Origin: Chryseobacterium joostei
GTDB taxonomy: Bacteria; Bacteroidota; Bacteroidia; Flavobacteriales; Weeksellaceae
Reading direction: 5' to 3'
Assembly (NCBI RefSeq): GCF_003815775.1
Contig: NZ_CP033926.1
Location: 2,604,001-2,668,000 of the forward strand
Length of the DNA stretch: 64,000 bases
Part shown: piece after piece, positions 36,367-46,382 of the stretch
How positions within the stretch are numbered: position 1 is the stretch's first letter
Layout of the letters: each line of letters starts with the position of its first letter
Translations under genes and position numbers: made by a program
The notes under the pieces: model-generated
What the model saw: the letters and a program-made list of their open reading frames with translations, nothing else
The model's database searches: none
Told to the model about the DNA's origin: nothing

Positions 36367-36386
36367 ATGAATATTTAATGTTATTC

Positions 36387-38402
36387 TTATTTTTTAATGA
36401 ATTTAAAGCTCTCTGAAATATTATTATCTTTTACGGTAATAATATAATTTCCTTTTAACAATTCTACCACATTCACCTTATTATTATCAATTGATCCTTT
36501 TTTAACAATTTGACCAACCGTGTTATGGATTTCAAAGGTTGCCTTATGAGAAACCTTGGTAATATTTAAGATATCATTTACAGGGTTTGGATAAATTCCA
36601 AAATTATTATCTTTCTTATTCACTTCACTTGTCCCTAATGTCTGAGCTTTCATGAATTTACTTTGATTAAAGCCATAGCTTGAACCAGAGATTAAGGTAG
36701 TTCCTGCCTGGTTTTTAATATTATAATAACCACCTTCTAGATAAATACCATCCCCATAAACATCAGAAATAGTGAACGTATAACATTCATCAGGATTTAA
36801 TACCCAGTTTAAAGTAATTAAATCAGGGAGCGATGGAGAATTATCTGGTGAATCTGCATAACCAGTACCACTATATACTACATTCCCAGCGCTATTTTTT
36901 AGTTCCCAGCTTGTTTCTGATCCATATCTATCTAGCTGAAGGTTAAATACAACGTTAACCCCTACCGCAATTGGCGCGCCAACATAAGTTGAGTTAACAG
37001 TATTATTGGAAGCTCTTTGATCTGCTCCACCATTTACTGATGCAATATTGATCGTCATTGGACCACCCAAAGTTCCTGCTGCTACAGGAAGACTAAGCAA
37101 TTGAGACTTATCTTGTGCCAAGTTACCCGTCCAAGTGAAAGGAGTCTGCGCAACACCATTAATTGTATAGTTAATCGTAGCAGCTGTAAGCGCACCTGTT
37201 CCTCTATTAAATAATGATACCGGAACGTTCTGAGAAGCTGCACAAACGATCGGTGCACATGTTCTTTCCAACTTAACTTCAGCATCATTTGGAAATAATG
37301 GAATTGGAAGATCCTTAGTGGAAGTCTTTAATGATGCTCTTCTAGGAGAATTGTTCATAACAGCTGTAATTCTATCTTTCTGATTAATGGTAAAGATATT
37401 CATACAAGCATCATTGGTATAATCCATATAATTCTGAACCATTTCCAATACCGATGGATCATTGCAGCTTACAATTTCTAAACATTCATAATTGGCCTTA
37501 TGAGCTACAGGAGTATCTGCACAGAAATCATCTCCACATGGAGAATCTCCCCAAATATGTCTTAAACCAAGGAAGTGTCCTACTTCATGGGTCATTGTTC
37601 TCCCTTTATTATAAAAAGGATTCAATATAAAATTATTTCCTAAATCACTGCTTCCAAAAGCATTATAACTTGCCACTACCCCATCGGTCATGCCATATCC
37701 CATTAACGGATCCAATCCAGGAAGATTTGAACCATCAGGAAACTGAGCATATCCCAGTAAATCATCATTTGGAGCGGCAAATGCAACACTCCACATATTC
37801 ATGTACTGAGTAGGATCCCAGATTGTTTCTGGTTTTATAGTCGTATCAATGGTTAATTTATTAAAGCTTGATGCACAAAAGTTTACTCTATCAATTCCAT
37901 TCGTAGGGTTTCCATTTGGATCTACTTTTGCCAACGCAAACTGAAGCTGTACATCAGCACCTACAACATTATTGTTAAATCCCGGAGTTCCAGCCAGTTT
38001 ACGAAAATCCTGATTCATTACTGTTATTTGTGACATCACCTGCTCATCTATAATGTTGGGAGCAGTACCAACAGGCTGGCCACCGTGAATAACGTGAACA
38101 ACTACAGGAATAGTAACAATACCTCCGTTCTGAGATCTTTCATTTTTAGCTTTCTGAACCAATGGCTTTATCCAAGCCTCAAATTGATCCGTACTCATTC
38201 TTCCATGAAAGTTTCTTTTTAAAAACTCTTCATATTCAACAGTACCGCATTTTTCGAAACCATGGGACTGAACTAATTGTTGTGGAGTTTTTTGAGTAAA
38301 TTCAAATTTCTTTCCTATTCCATTAATATTCTGTGCGCTCATTAGACCGGCACATAATAAAGGTAATAAAAAGAGGGATTTTGAAGTAGTAGATTTTTGC
38401 AT
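36387..38402 (-). CDS. Secreted M43 (pappalysin-like) zinc metalloprotease with T9SS sorting domain
   Basis: This 671-residue protein has a signal peptide (LFLLPLLCAGLMSAQ) and the extended zinc site THEVGHFLGLRHIWGD with His272, Glu273, His276 and His282. The DDFCADTP segment downstream is typical of M43 proteases. The C-terminal 75 residues (IYPNPVNDILNI to ESFKFIKK) form a type A sorting domain for type IX secretion. An intermediate domain (about 390-590) looks beta-rich. It probably degrades external proteins. A -7 box (TATATTTG at 38424-38431) precedes it. Confidence 0.93.
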   Translation of the reverse strand: MQKSTTSKSLFLLPLLCAGLMSAQNINGIGKKFEFTQKTPQQLVQSHGFEKCGTVEYEEFLKRNFHGRMSTDQFEAWIKPLVQKAKNERSQNGGIVTIPVVVHVIHGGQPVGTAPNIIDEQVMSQITVMNQDFRKLAGTPGFNNNVVGADVQLQFALAKVDPNGNPTNGIDRVNFCASSFNKLTIDTTIKPETIWDPTQYMNMWSVAFAAPNDDLLGYAQFPDGSNLPGLDPLMGYGMTDGVVASYNAFGSSDLGNNFILNPFYNKGRTMTHEVGHFLGLRHIWGDSPCGDDFCADTPVAHKANYECLEIVSCNDPSVLEMVQNYMDYTNDACMNIFTINQKDRITAVMNNSPRRASLKTSTKDLPIPLFPNDAEVKLERTCAPIVCAASQNVPVSLFNRGTGALTAATINYTINGVAQTPFTWTGNLAQDKSQLLSLPVAAGTLGGPMTINIASVNGGADQRASNNTVNSTYVGAPIAVGVNVVFNLQLDRYGSETSWELKNSAGNVVYSGTGYADSPDNSPSLPDLITLNWVLNPDECYTFTISDVYGDGIYLEGGYYNIKNQAGTTLISGSSYGFNQSKFMKAQTLGTSEVNKKDNNFGIYPNPVNDILNITKVSHKATFEIHNTVGQIVKKGSIDNNKVNVVELLKGNYIITVKDNNISESFKFIKK

Positions 38403-38423
38403 TTCTTATTTTTATTAACTTTA

Positions 38424-38431
38424 CAAATATA
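38424..38431 (-). promoter_or_regulatory. -7 box of the M43 protease gene
   Basis: On the minus strand TATATTTG matches TAnnTTTG and lies 22 nt upstream of the start codon. No good -33 box is seen. Confidence 0.5.
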
Positions 38432-38498
38432 TTAGTTTTAAATATAATTCATAATAGATATATAAAAAATAATAAAAATACAATACAATTTAAATAAA

Positions 38499-38948
38499 AT
38501 GAAACCACAATCGTTATTAATACTCGCTTTTTCAACCCTACTAAACATAAATTGCACTTCTCAACAAAAAGCAGAAATAAACAAAAATACCTCAACATCT
38601 GATATTCAAAAATCAAAAATTGAGAAAATAGAATTACAAGAACAAACAAGAGGAACACGAAAGCTTATAACATTCACTTCCAGCTCAAAAGTCGTATCCT
38701 TAAATGGAGAGGCTACTATTTTTCCTCTTTCTTCTAATGAATGGAAAAAAATCACTGAACAAGCAAATCAGATAGAATTATCAAAAATATCAACCTTGAA
38801 AGCTCCGACTTCTGCCCGATTTTCAGATGGAGCGCTTAGTGCAACGGTTTACATTACTTCCGATGGCCAAACCTACACCTCGTCAAGTTTTGATTCTGGA
38901 GTTCCTCCAAAAGAACTGGAAAAACTGTATCAGGTTATTACAAAATGA
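38499..38948 (+). CDS. Small lipoprotein of unknown function
   Basis: I do not recognise this 149-residue protein. It begins with a lipoprotein signal (KPQSLLILAFSTLLNINC), with the lipidated Cys at about residue 20. A Ser/Thr/Lys-rich linker follows, then a domain of about 90 residues (ITFTSSSKVVSL to KLYQVITK) that looks beta-rich. It is divergently placed from the M43 gene. It probably sits on the periplasmic face of a membrane. Confidence 0.7.
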   Translation: MKPQSLLILAFSTLLNINCTSQQKAEINKNTSTSDIQKSKIEKIELQEQTRGTRKLITFTSSSKVVSLNGEATIFPLSSNEWKKITEQANQIELSKISTLKAPTSARFSDGALSATVYITSDGQTYTSSSFDSGVPPKELEKLYQVITK

Positions 38949-38966
38949 TAATTAATAAAAAACATT

Positions 38967-38991
38967 AAACCCAGGAGATTGTCCTGGGTTT
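38967..38991. terminator. Terminator between convergent genes
   Basis: AAACCCAGGA pairs with TCCTGGGTTT over a 5-nt loop. It lies between the small lipoprotein gene and the DUF6048 gene and can serve both. Confidence 0.82.
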
Positions 38992-39019
38992 ATTAATATA
39001 ATAATTGATAATCTGTTTT

Positions 39020-39685
39020 CTAAAATTTGTATGCAATATTCCATGCAAAGCCCATATTAAATTTTGAAGAGCTTCTTCCAAATCCAGGAACAATCATTGG
39101 GGAAATTTCATCTTGCTTGGATGTATATACCAAATAGCGAGGCTGAAGATTCACATCAATATAAAAATTGGATTCAAACAATTGTACTCTACCACCTAAA
39201 GTACCCTCCAGCCAGAAAGAGGATTGCGATGATGCAGGAAATGACTCTGAAGAGTTACTCCCTCCAAATCCACGAATAGGAATGGCCATATATTCTTGGT
39301 TATAAAATGATCCGGCAACCTTTCCTCCTGCATAGAATCCATTAAACTCATTTTCAGCATCCTTTGCCAGCATATAAAATGCTCCTAATTTAACGAAAGG
39401 ACCATTTACTTTAGCATCATAGCCATTTTTCTGGTATACATTCTTCTCAAATCCTGCCTCTGCTATTGCGTGAACATTTCCATTTATTTTTGAAGAAATG
39501 AATCCTTGATACATCTTTCTGTCCGAAAAGAATCCTAATCCGGTATTCAAAACATCAAGTCCAACCATAAAATTAGGTTCATACTTCCAATGAGCCTTTT
39601 TCACTTCTTCCTTTTTTTTATCCTGTGCCCAGCTTATTACTGAAAATAAACTAAAAAGAAAGGTAAAGATTAGTCTTGTCTTCAT
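39020..39685 (-). CDS. DUF6048 family outer-membrane-type protein
   Basis: This 221-residue protein has a signal peptide (LIFTFLFSLFSVISWAQ) and alternating strands with a terminal aromatic (NIAYKF), as in small beta-barrel proteins. Its place after a DUF6452 gene and rlmD matches the DUF6048 arrangement in Flavobacteriia. It overlaps the preceding gene by 35 nt. Function is unknown. Confidence 0.75.
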   Translation of the reverse strand: MKTRLIFTFLFSLFSVISWAQDKKKEEVKKAHWKYEPNFMVGLDVLNTGLGFFSDRKMYQGFISSKINGNVHAIAEAGFEKNVYQKNGYDAKVNGPFVKLGAFYMLAKDAENEFNGFYAGGKVAGSFYNQEYMAIPIRGFGGSNSSESFPASSQSSFWLEGTLGGRVQLFESNFYIDVNLQPRYLVYTSKQDEISPMIVPGFGRSSSKFNMGFAWNIAYKF

Positions 39686-40127
39686 TCTCTATTTGATTTT
39701 GTCCGATTTCCACCTTTTGAACAGGATTCGAAGTTATTAATTCTGAAGTTAAATTTTCATAGTTTTTCTTGGCACCACATCCGGGAGATACATAGATTGA
39801 CTTCGTAGTATATTTTACTCTTACCTGGGATTCTGCCCCTTTGATTCGAGTTTTAAAATACACATCTGTATAAGGTGAATCATCTACCCTTAAAGGAATT
39901 AGTCTAGAATCAACTTTCGCAAGTTTTCCCAGGTCTACCTTCCCTGCACCATAGTCTACTGATACATACAGGGTATCTACTGTCGCTTCCTTTCCAGTTG
40001 ATAGTGTTCTGAAAGCAACCTTCATTCTGGGAGTTCCTTCCCCACTTTCACAGATGTCATCATCCCCACCGCAGGAAACAAGCATTCCCATCAAGCAGAA
40101 CATTATGAGAAATTTAAAATACTTCAT
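39651..40127 (-). CDS. DUF6452 family lipoprotein
   Basis: From the ATG at 40127 this 158-residue protein begins MKYFKFLIMFCLMGMLVSCGGDDD, a clear lipoprotein signal with Cys at about 19. The ATG at 40145 would add six residues before it and is less likely. The mature part contains RMKVAFRT and a strand-rich domain with VSPGCGAKKNY near the end. It resembles DUF6452, which typically lies between rlmD and DUF6048. Function is unknown; a periplasmic partner of the DUF6048 barrel is plausible. Confidence 0.76.
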   Translation of the reverse strand: MKYFKFLIMFCLMGMLVSCGGDDDICESGEGTPRMKVAFRTLSTGKEATVDTLYVSVDYGAGKVDLGKLAKVDSRLIPLRVDDSPYTDVYFKTRIKGAESQVRVKYTTKSIYVSPGCGAKKNYENLTSELITSNPVQKVEIGQNQIENEDKTNLYLSF

Positions 40128-40156
40128 ACTAAAATTTGAATTCAAATTTAATTAAA

Positions 40157-41563
40157 TTATTTTTTAATCAATAATGCAATGTTTTCCACGTGATGAGTTT
40201 GTGGAAACATATCTACCGGTAATATTTTTACTAAGGTATAATGATCCTTCATTAGGGCAAGATCTCTTGCCTGTGTAGCAGAGTTACAACTTACATATAC
40301 TACCTTTTCAGGGGAAAGCTTTAAGATCTGTTCTACAACCTTCTGGTGCATTCCGTCTCTTGGTGGATCGGTAATCAAAACATCTGCTTTTGGATGATTT
40401 TCTAAAAACTCATCATTAAAGACATTTTTCATATCTCCACAATAGAAAGTTGTGTTGGTTAAACCATTCAATTCAGCATGTTCGATTGCTGCATCAATTG
40501 CTTCCTGCACAGATTCTATTCCGATAACCTGTTTTGCATTTCTGGCAACATACTGAGCAATCGTTCCAGTTCCTGTATATAAATCGTAAACAACTTCATC
40601 ACCTTTCAGGTCAGCAAATTCCAAGGTTTTTCTATATAACTCCAACGCTTGTTTGTAGTTGGTCTGGAAGAATGATTTTGGTCCTATCTTAAATTTCAAC
40701 CCGTCCATTTCCTCCATAAGGTAACCTTCTCCGAAATACACATTGATATTTAAATCATAAATAGAATCATTCTGTTTAGGATTAATGGCATATACTAACG
40801 TTTTTATCTGTGGGAACTGCTCCAATAAATAATCAAAAAGCTGAGTGCGGTTTTCTTTTTCTTCTCTATAAAGCTGGAATAAAACCATCCATTCTCCTTT
40901 AGAGTTTTGTCTCATCATTAAAGTTCTCAGGAAACCTTCCTGGTTTTTCACATCAAAGAAATCTAACCCTTTATTCTCAGCAAATTTTTTAACTGCCAAA
41001 CGAATTGCATTCGACGGATCTTCCTGAAGGAAGCATTCTTTTAAATCTAAAATCTTGCTCCACATTCCCGGAATATGGAAACCAAGCGCATCTCTGCTTC
41101 CGAAGTTTTCTTCAGAACTGATTTCATATTGGGTCAACCATCTTGCATTAGAAAAAGAAAATTCCATTTTATTTCTATAGAAGTATTGTTCTTCAGCACC
41201 TAAAATTGGAATAGTTTCAAAATCTTCAATTCCTCCAATTCTTTTAATATTATTGTAAACTTCTTCTTGTTTAAAATCAAGCTGCTTTTCGTAGCTCATA
41301 TTCTGCCATTTGCAACCACCACAAGTTCCGAAGTGAACACATTTTGGATCAACTCTGAATGGCGATTTCTCAACAATTTCTTTTACTTCAGCCTCAAAAT
41401 ATTTTGACTTTGATTTTTTAACTCTTGCATTTACAACGTCTCCAGGAATCGCACCGGAAACCAGAACAGTTTTCCCTTCTTCAGTTTTTCCGATAGCTAC
41501 ACCTTTTGCTCCTGCTGCAAAAAGTTTTATATTTTCAAGAATTACATCTTTCTTCTTTCTCAT
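40157..41563 (-). CDS. rlmD: 23S rRNA (uracil-C5)-methyltransferase RlmD
   Basis: This 468-residue enzyme has an N-terminal TRAM domain (about 1-65). Four Cys (Cys79, 85, 88 and about 166 region, with HFGTCGGCKWQ) could bind a 4Fe-4S cluster. The SAM-binding segment is DLYTGTGTIAQYV and the catalytic region DPPRDGMH, then VSCNSATQARDL with the nucleophilic Cys. It methylates a uracil such as U1939 of 23S rRNA. RlmD and RlmC types cannot be fully separated by eye. Confidence 0.93.
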   Translation of the reverse strand: MRKKKDVILENIKLFAAGAKGVAIGKTEEGKTVLVSGAIPGDVVNARVKKSKSKYFEAEVKEIVEKSPFRVDPKCVHFGTCGGCKWQNMSYEKQLDFKQEEVYNNIKRIGGIEDFETIPILGAEEQYFYRNKMEFSFSNARWLTQYEISSEENFGSRDALGFHIPGMWSKILDLKECFLQEDPSNAIRLAVKKFAENKGLDFFDVKNQEGFLRTLMMRQNSKGEWMVLFQLYREEKENRTQLFDYLLEQFPQIKTLVYAINPKQNDSIYDLNINVYFGEGYLMEEMDGLKFKIGPKSFFQTNYKQALELYRKTLEFADLKGDEVVYDLYTGTGTIAQYVARNAKQVIGIESVQEAIDAAIEHAELNGLTNTTFYCGDMKNVFNDEFLENHPKADVLITDPPRDGMHQKVVEQILKLSPEKVVYVSCNSATQARDLALMKDHYTLVKILPVDMFPQTHHVENIALLIKK

Positions 41564-41678
41564 ATCAATTTCTTTTGACGAAGATAGCTTTCTACTCTAT
41601 ACTTCATCTATTTCTATTTTTTCTAATAAACTTTGAAACCTTTCTGTTCTAATTTCGTTTGCAAAAATACAATAAAAA

Positions 41679-41702
41679 AAACCTTATCCGAAGATAAGGT
41701 TT
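41679..41702 (-). terminator. Terminator of the thioredoxin-fold lipoprotein gene
   Basis: AAACCTTATC pairs with GATAAGGTTT over CGAA, with A and T tracts on either side. It lies 20 nt after the stop on the minus strand. Confidence 0.84.
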
Positions 41703-41722
41703 CTATACTGTGTTAAAGTTTA

Positions 41723-43252
41723 TTATTTTGTTGGAGCCGGCTGCGGATTTGTCTGCTGTTGCATAGACGGATCAACCTGTAATTGCTGTTGCATTTGTAT
41801 ATTCGGATCTACTTTTGGAGCTGAAAGACCGGTTAGTTTATCCAAGATCGTTACCAATTCCGGCTCTCCTAGGTTTACAAGAGATCTACTTGCAATTTTA
41901 CCATCTTTGTCAATGATTACGAAACAAGGTAACTTGAATCCGTATACGCCATATTTTTTAGCGATATCAGATTCCATTCCTCCTTCTGCATACACATTTA
42001 CTCCCTGAACTCCTTTTAATAAAGAATTACTAGTTTTTGTAAACTGGTCTTTTGTATCGTCTACATTTACAAATACGAAGTTCATTTTAGATTTGTAGAA
42101 ATTAACAATCTCTTTCAAAACAGGCACTGCAGCTTCCCCAATGTAAGGGTTCCAAGATGCATAGAAAAATACCATGTATGGTTTTCCTTTGTTTTCAGAA
42201 AGTTTATAAGCTTTACCATCTTGTTTTACTAAGGAAGCATCAGGTGCTACTTCACCAATTTTAAGACCGGTAATCGCCATCTGCATTTTCAACAGGTCAG
42301 CTTTAATGGTAGCATCTTTAATATCCGTATCAATAATTTTTTTGATTTTGTCAATATTAGCACCAGGAGTTGTTGGGTGAATATCTGACTGAGCCATTAC
42401 AAATGCTAAAAGATAATCTTTCGCAATCTGCGGCAAATCTTTTTTAGTTTTTAAATACTGAGCAAACATTTCCGAAGTAGTAACTCCAGTTTTTCCTTTG
42501 CTGTTTGCTTCTGCATATTTTTGGAAGTCAGGAGTCATTTTTACAAGCAAATATTGTCTGTAAAGCGGAATAGACTTCACCATTGCCTCTTTATTATTAT
42601 CCAATTGTGCTTCATAATCCTTGAAAGCCTTAGAAGCTTTGTAAGATGGATTTCCAGCCATTGGACCATGTGACATTTCATAATTGGCAAGCAAATTTAG
42701 AATAGTTACCTTAACATCATTTTTCTTCCATTCCAAAAGGTTTTTGTTTGGATTATTTTTCTTTGCAAGGTCTTCTACATTTTTATTAATATCTGCTTCT
42801 ACTTTGTGCATTCCTTTTAAGAATGTACTTTCATCACCAGCCATTAATTGTCCTAAATTAACTTTGTTACCATATTCTGCTAAAAACTTCTGATTACCCT
42901 GAAGGAAATCGTTGTTCTTTTTAGCATCCCCGGTAATGATATATTCATTCGGGAAAGTCATTGCATTTCCTGAGATATTAACTTTTTGTCCTCCTTCAAG
43001 GTAGATTAGATTCTGCTTGTTTGCATAATTGATCACATACATTCCATCCTTGGGAGCTTCGAAGCTGCCTGAAAAGTTACCATCCTTATCTAAACCTATA
43101 TTAATTAAAGGCAAGGTTCCTACTCCTGAAGCTTCAACAAACTCAATTCTTTCCAATGGTGAGCTTCCGGTAATTTTTCCTTTTACTTCTACTTTTTTTG
43201 AACAAGACATCACGAAAACCGCAATGATAAACAATAAAAGATATTTTTTCAT
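41723..43252 (-). CDS. TlpA/DUF4369-type lipoprotein without a CxxC active site
   Basis: This 509-residue protein has a lipoprotein signal (LLLFIIAVFVMSC, Cys17), a DUF4369-like beta domain (about 20-115), a helical middle and a thioredoxin-like domain (about 335-480; GEVAPDASLVKQDGK to IIDKDGKIAS). At the active-site position it has YASWNPYIGEA (about 366-376) where TlpA has WCxxC, so it should not act as a dithiol oxidoreductase. A Gln/Pro-rich tail ends the protein. It is probably anchored in the periplasm and may have lost redox function for a binding or chaperone role. Confidence 0.85.
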   Translation of the reverse strand: MKKYLLLFIIAVFVMSCSKKVEVKGKITGSSPLERIEFVEASGVGTLPLINIGLDKDGNFSGSFEAPKDGMYVINYANKQNLIYLEGGQKVNISGNAMTFPNEYIITGDAKKNNDFLQGNQKFLAEYGNKVNLGQLMAGDESTFLKGMHKVEADINKNVEDLAKKNNPNKNLLEWKKNDVKVTILNLLANYEMSHGPMAGNPSYKASKAFKDYEAQLDNNKEAMVKSIPLYRQYLLVKMTPDFQKYAEANSKGKTGVTTSEMFAQYLKTKKDLPQIAKDYLLAFVMAQSDIHPTTPGANIDKIKKIIDTDIKDATIKADLLKMQMAITGLKIGEVAPDASLVKQDGKAYKLSENKGKPYMVFFYASWNPYIGEAAVPVLKEIVNFYKSKMNFVFVNVDDTKDQFTKTSNSLLKGVQGVNVYAEGGMESDIAKKYGVYGFKLPCFVIIDKDGKIASRSLVNLGEPELVTILDKLTGLSAPKVDPNIQMQQQLQVDPSMQQQTNPQPAPTK

Positions 43253-43517
43253 TTTAATTTTTAATATTACACAAAAATACGCTTTTTAGGGCTTCTTAAT
43301 TCACACTAATTATTTTTTTTAAAATTTTTATTATTACTTATTAAAAGGGACATTTCAATTACTTTATTTGTCATTTTTTTCAGCAAAATGATAATTGAAA
43401 TATATGTTTTTAATACAATTCAACTACCCTCCAAATATATACTTATTAAATAAAGAAAACCTAAGTTCTGATAATAAGTTAACAAACTTTAACAACTCAA
43501 CAGCCTACATAAAAAAA
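43253..43517. other. Gene-free stretch between the lipoprotein gene and the sdh terminator
   Basis: About 265 AT-rich bases contain the likely promoter of the lipoprotein gene. I see no clear box and no gene. Confidence 0.4.
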
Positions 43518-43538
43518 ACGCCTCCGAAATGAAGGCGT
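43518..43538 (-). terminator. Terminator of the sdh operon
   Basis: ACGCCT pairs with AGGCGT over a 9-nt loop, with A and T tracts at the ends. It lies 24 nt after the sdhB stop on the minus strand. Confidence 0.75.
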
Positions 43539-43562
43539 CTTTTTATCTATTTTGAATCAATT

Positions 43563-44330
43563 CTATCCTTGATCTACAAGAGCAGCCATGTATTCTCTGT
43601 TCATTCTTGCGATGTTTTCAAGAGAAATACCTTTAGGGCATTCAATTTCACAAGCACCGGTATTTGAACAGTTACCGAATCCTTCTTCGTCCATAGCTTT
43701 CACCATGTTTAGAACTCTTCTCTTAGCTTCTACTCTACCTTGAGGTAATAAAGCATACTGAGAAACCTTAGCTCCAACGAATAACATTGCTGATCCGTTT
43801 TTACAAGTAGCCACACAAGCTCCACATCCGATACAAGCAGCAGCATCCATTGCTTTATCTGCATCTTCTTTAGGAACCGGAATTGCGTTAGCATCCAGCG
43901 TATTACCAGAAGTATTTACAGAAATAAAACCTCCTGCAGCCATTACTCTGTCGAATGCGCTTCTGTCTACCATTAAGTCTTTAATAACAGGGAAAGCAGC
44001 ACTTCTCCAAGGTTCAATAACGATAGTTTCACCGTCTTTGAACATTCTCATGTGAAGCTGACAGGTTGTAATACCTGTATCCGGGCCATGTGCTCTACCA
44101 TTGATGTAAAGAGAACACATTCCGCAGATTCCTTCACGACAGTCGTGGTCAAAAGCAATAGGTTCTTTTCCTTCGTTAATTAAGTTTTCGTTCAGAATGT
44201 CTAACATTTCCAAGAATGAAGAATCTGTAGAAACATCTGATATTTTGTAGGTCTCAAACTGACCTTTAGTTTTACTATTCTTTTGTCTCCAAATTTTCAG
44301 CGTAAGATGTAAGCCTTTTTTTGCACTCAT
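43563..44330 (-). CDS. sdhB: Succinate dehydrogenase/fumarate reductase iron-sulfur subunit
   Basis: This 255-residue subunit carries three Fe-S cluster sites: a 2Fe-2S site [13 protein letters not shown], then [11 protein letters not shown] and [15 protein letters not shown] for the two ferredoxin-type clusters. It passes electrons from the flavoprotein to the quinone site. It follows sdhA by 24 nt in the operon sdhC-sdhA-sdhB, the order used by Bacteroidetes. Confidence 0.97.
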   Translation of the reverse strand: MSAKKGLHLTLKIWRQKNSKTKGQFETYKISDVSTDSSFLEMLDILNENLINEGKEPIAFDHDCREGICGMCSLYINGRAHGPDTGITTCQLHMRMFKDGETIVIEPWRSAAFPVIKDLMVDRSAFDRVMAAGGFISVNTSGNTLDANAIPVPKEDADKAMDAAACIGCGACVATCKNGSAMLFVGAKVSQYALLPQGRVEAKRRVLNMVKAMDEEGFGNCSNTGACEIECPKGISLENIARMNREYMAALVDQG

Positions 44331-44354
44331 AATGTTATATTTATAGGTTGGAGA

Positions 44355-46367
44355 TTATTTATAACTTCTAGTTTTAACCTCGATGTTGTCATATATCAGG
44401 TCTTCTTTATGCAACACTTCCGCATTGATATCGTTCCCTTGATATTCCCAAGCTCCGACGTATTTGTAGTTTACGTCATCTCTTTCCGCTTCACCATCCG
44501 GTGTAGAATGGTCTTCACGGAAGTGCCCACCACACGATTCATTTCTGTGTAGTGCATCGATAGCCATTAATTGTCCTAGTTCAAGGAAGTCTGCCACTCT
44601 GAATGCTTTTTCAAGCTCAGTGTTCATTCCGTCTTTTTCACCAGGTACTTTTACATTTTTCCAGAAATCGTTTCTTACTTCTTCGATTTCTTTGATTGCT
44701 TCTTTTAGTCCTTCCGGAGTTCTTCCCATACCAACCTTATTCCACATAATGTTTCCTAGTTGCTTGTGGAAGTAATCTACAGAATGAGTTCCTTTATTAT
44801 TCAGGAAGAAATCAATTTTATCCTGAATTCCTTTTTCAGCTTCGTCAAACGCTCCTGAATTGGTAGGAATAGCTCCTGTTCTGATATCCGCAGAAAGGTA
44901 ATCTGCAATAGTGTAAGGAAGTACGAAATATCCGTCTGCAAGACCCTGCATCAATGCAGAAGCTCCCAATCTGTTTGCACCGTGATCAGAGAAGTTAGCT
45001 TCACCGATTACGAAACATCCCGGGATTGTAGACTGTAGGTTATAATCAACCCATACACCACCCATTGTATAGTGAACTGCAGGATAGATCTTCATTGGAG
45101 TTTTGTAAGGATCATCAGCAGTAATTTTTTCGTACATTACGAATAAGTTACCGTATTTCTCCTCAACCCAGCTCTTACCAAGATCGTAGATCTGCTGATC
45201 TGTAGGGTTATGAACATGTTTTTCGATAGCGGCTTCTTTACCTTTTTTCATGATTTCTGTAGAGAAATCAAGGTAAACACCTTCATGAGTATCGTTATTT
45301 TCAATTCCGAATCCGGCATCACATCTTTCCTTAGCAGCTCTAGAAGCAACGTCTCTAGGTACAAGGTTACCAAATGCAGGGTATCTTCTCTCTAAATAAT
45401 AATCTCTATCTTCTTCTTTAATGTTTTCAGGTCTTAATTTACCTTCTCTGATCGCTACTGAATCTTCAATTTTCTTAGGAACCCAGATTCTTCCAGAGTT
45501 TCTTAATGATTCAGACATCAGAGTCAGTTTAGACTGCTGTGTTCCGTGAACAGGGATACAAGTCGGGTGAATCTGTACGTAGCAAGGATTTGCGAAGTAA
45601 GCTCCTTTTTTGTGAATTTTCCAAGCTGCAGAAACGTTTGATCCCATAGCGTTGGTTGAAAGGAAATATACGTTTCCGTATCCTCCAGAAGCAATAACTA
45701 CAGCGTGAGCAGAATGTCTTTCAATTTCACCTGTCACCAAGTTTCTTGCGATAATTCCTCTTGCTTTTCCGTCAACAATTACAAGATCTAGCATTTCATG
45801 ACGGTTGTACATCTTGATTCTACCTTTACCGATCTGACGGCTCATTGCCGAATATGCTCCTAATAATAATTGCTGTCCTGTTTGTCCTTTTGCGTAGAAC
45901 GTTCTTTTTACCTGAACCCCACCAAATGAACGGTTATCTAACTGACCGCCGTAATCTCTTCCGAAAGGAACCCCTTGGGAAACACACTGGTCAATAATAT
46001 TAGCAGAAACTTCTGCTAATCTGTAAACGTTAGCCTCTCTTGCTCTATAGTCACCACCCTTGATAGTATCGTAGAACAATCTGTAGGTAGAGTCACCATC
46101 TCCTTGGTAATTCTTAGCTGCGTTAATACCCCCTTGAGCAGCAATAGAGTGTGCTCTTCTTGGAGAATCCTGATAGCAGAATGCTTTTACATTATATCCT
46201 TGCTCAGCTAAGGTAGCTGCAGCAGAACCTCCTGCCAAACCTGTACCTACAACAATAATATCAATCTTATCTCTGTTGTTTGGGGCAACAAGGTTCATAT
46301 GGTCTTTATGATTTTTCCATTTATCCTTTAGAGGACCCGCTGGAATTCTTGAATCTAACTTACTCAT
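44355..46367 (-). CDS. sdhA: Succinate dehydrogenase/fumarate reductase flavoprotein subunit
   Basis: This 670-residue flavoprotein has the FAD motif [19 protein letters not shown] and [15 protein letters not shown], with the FAD-linking His in the HSIAAQGG region. Further active-site segments are [16 protein letters not shown] and [16 protein letters not shown]. It oxidises succinate to fumarate in the TCA cycle. It lies between sdhC and sdhB. Confidence 0.97.
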   Translation of the reverse strand: MSKLDSRIPAGPLKDKWKNHKDHMNLVAPNNRDKIDIIVVGTGLAGGSAAATLAEQGYNVKAFCYQDSPRRAHSIAAQGGINAAKNYQGDGDSTYRLFYDTIKGGDYRAREANVYRLAEVSANIIDQCVSQGVPFGRDYGGQLDNRSFGGVQVKRTFYAKGQTGQQLLLGAYSAMSRQIGKGRIKMYNRHEMLDLVIVDGKARGIIARNLVTGEIERHSAHAVVIASGGYGNVYFLSTNAMGSNVSAAWKIHKKGAYFANPCYVQIHPTCIPVHGTQQSKLTLMSESLRNSGRIWVPKKIEDSVAIREGKLRPENIKEEDRDYYLERRYPAFGNLVPRDVASRAAKERCDAGFGIENNDTHEGVYLDFSTEIMKKGKEAAIEKHVHNPTDQQIYDLGKSWVEEKYGNLFVMYEKITADDPYKTPMKIYPAVHYTMGGVWVDYNLQSTIPGCFVIGEANFSDHGANRLGASALMQGLADGYFVLPYTIADYLSADIRTGAIPTNSGAFDEAEKGIQDKIDFFLNNKGTHSVDYFHKQLGNIMWNKVGMGRTPEGLKEAIKEIEEVRNDFWKNVKVPGEKDGMNTELEKAFRVADFLELGQLMAIDALHRNESCGGHFREDHSTPDGEAERDDVNYKYVGAWEYQGNDINAEVLHKEDLIYDNIEVKTRSYK

Positions 46368-46382
46368 ACTAGTATATTGATA

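Noticed and set aside
38449..38658. Hydrophobic 69-codon minus-strand frame between the M43 and lipoprotein genes
   Set aside because: It is antisense to the start of the small lipoprotein gene; hydrophobicity follows from its T-rich codons.
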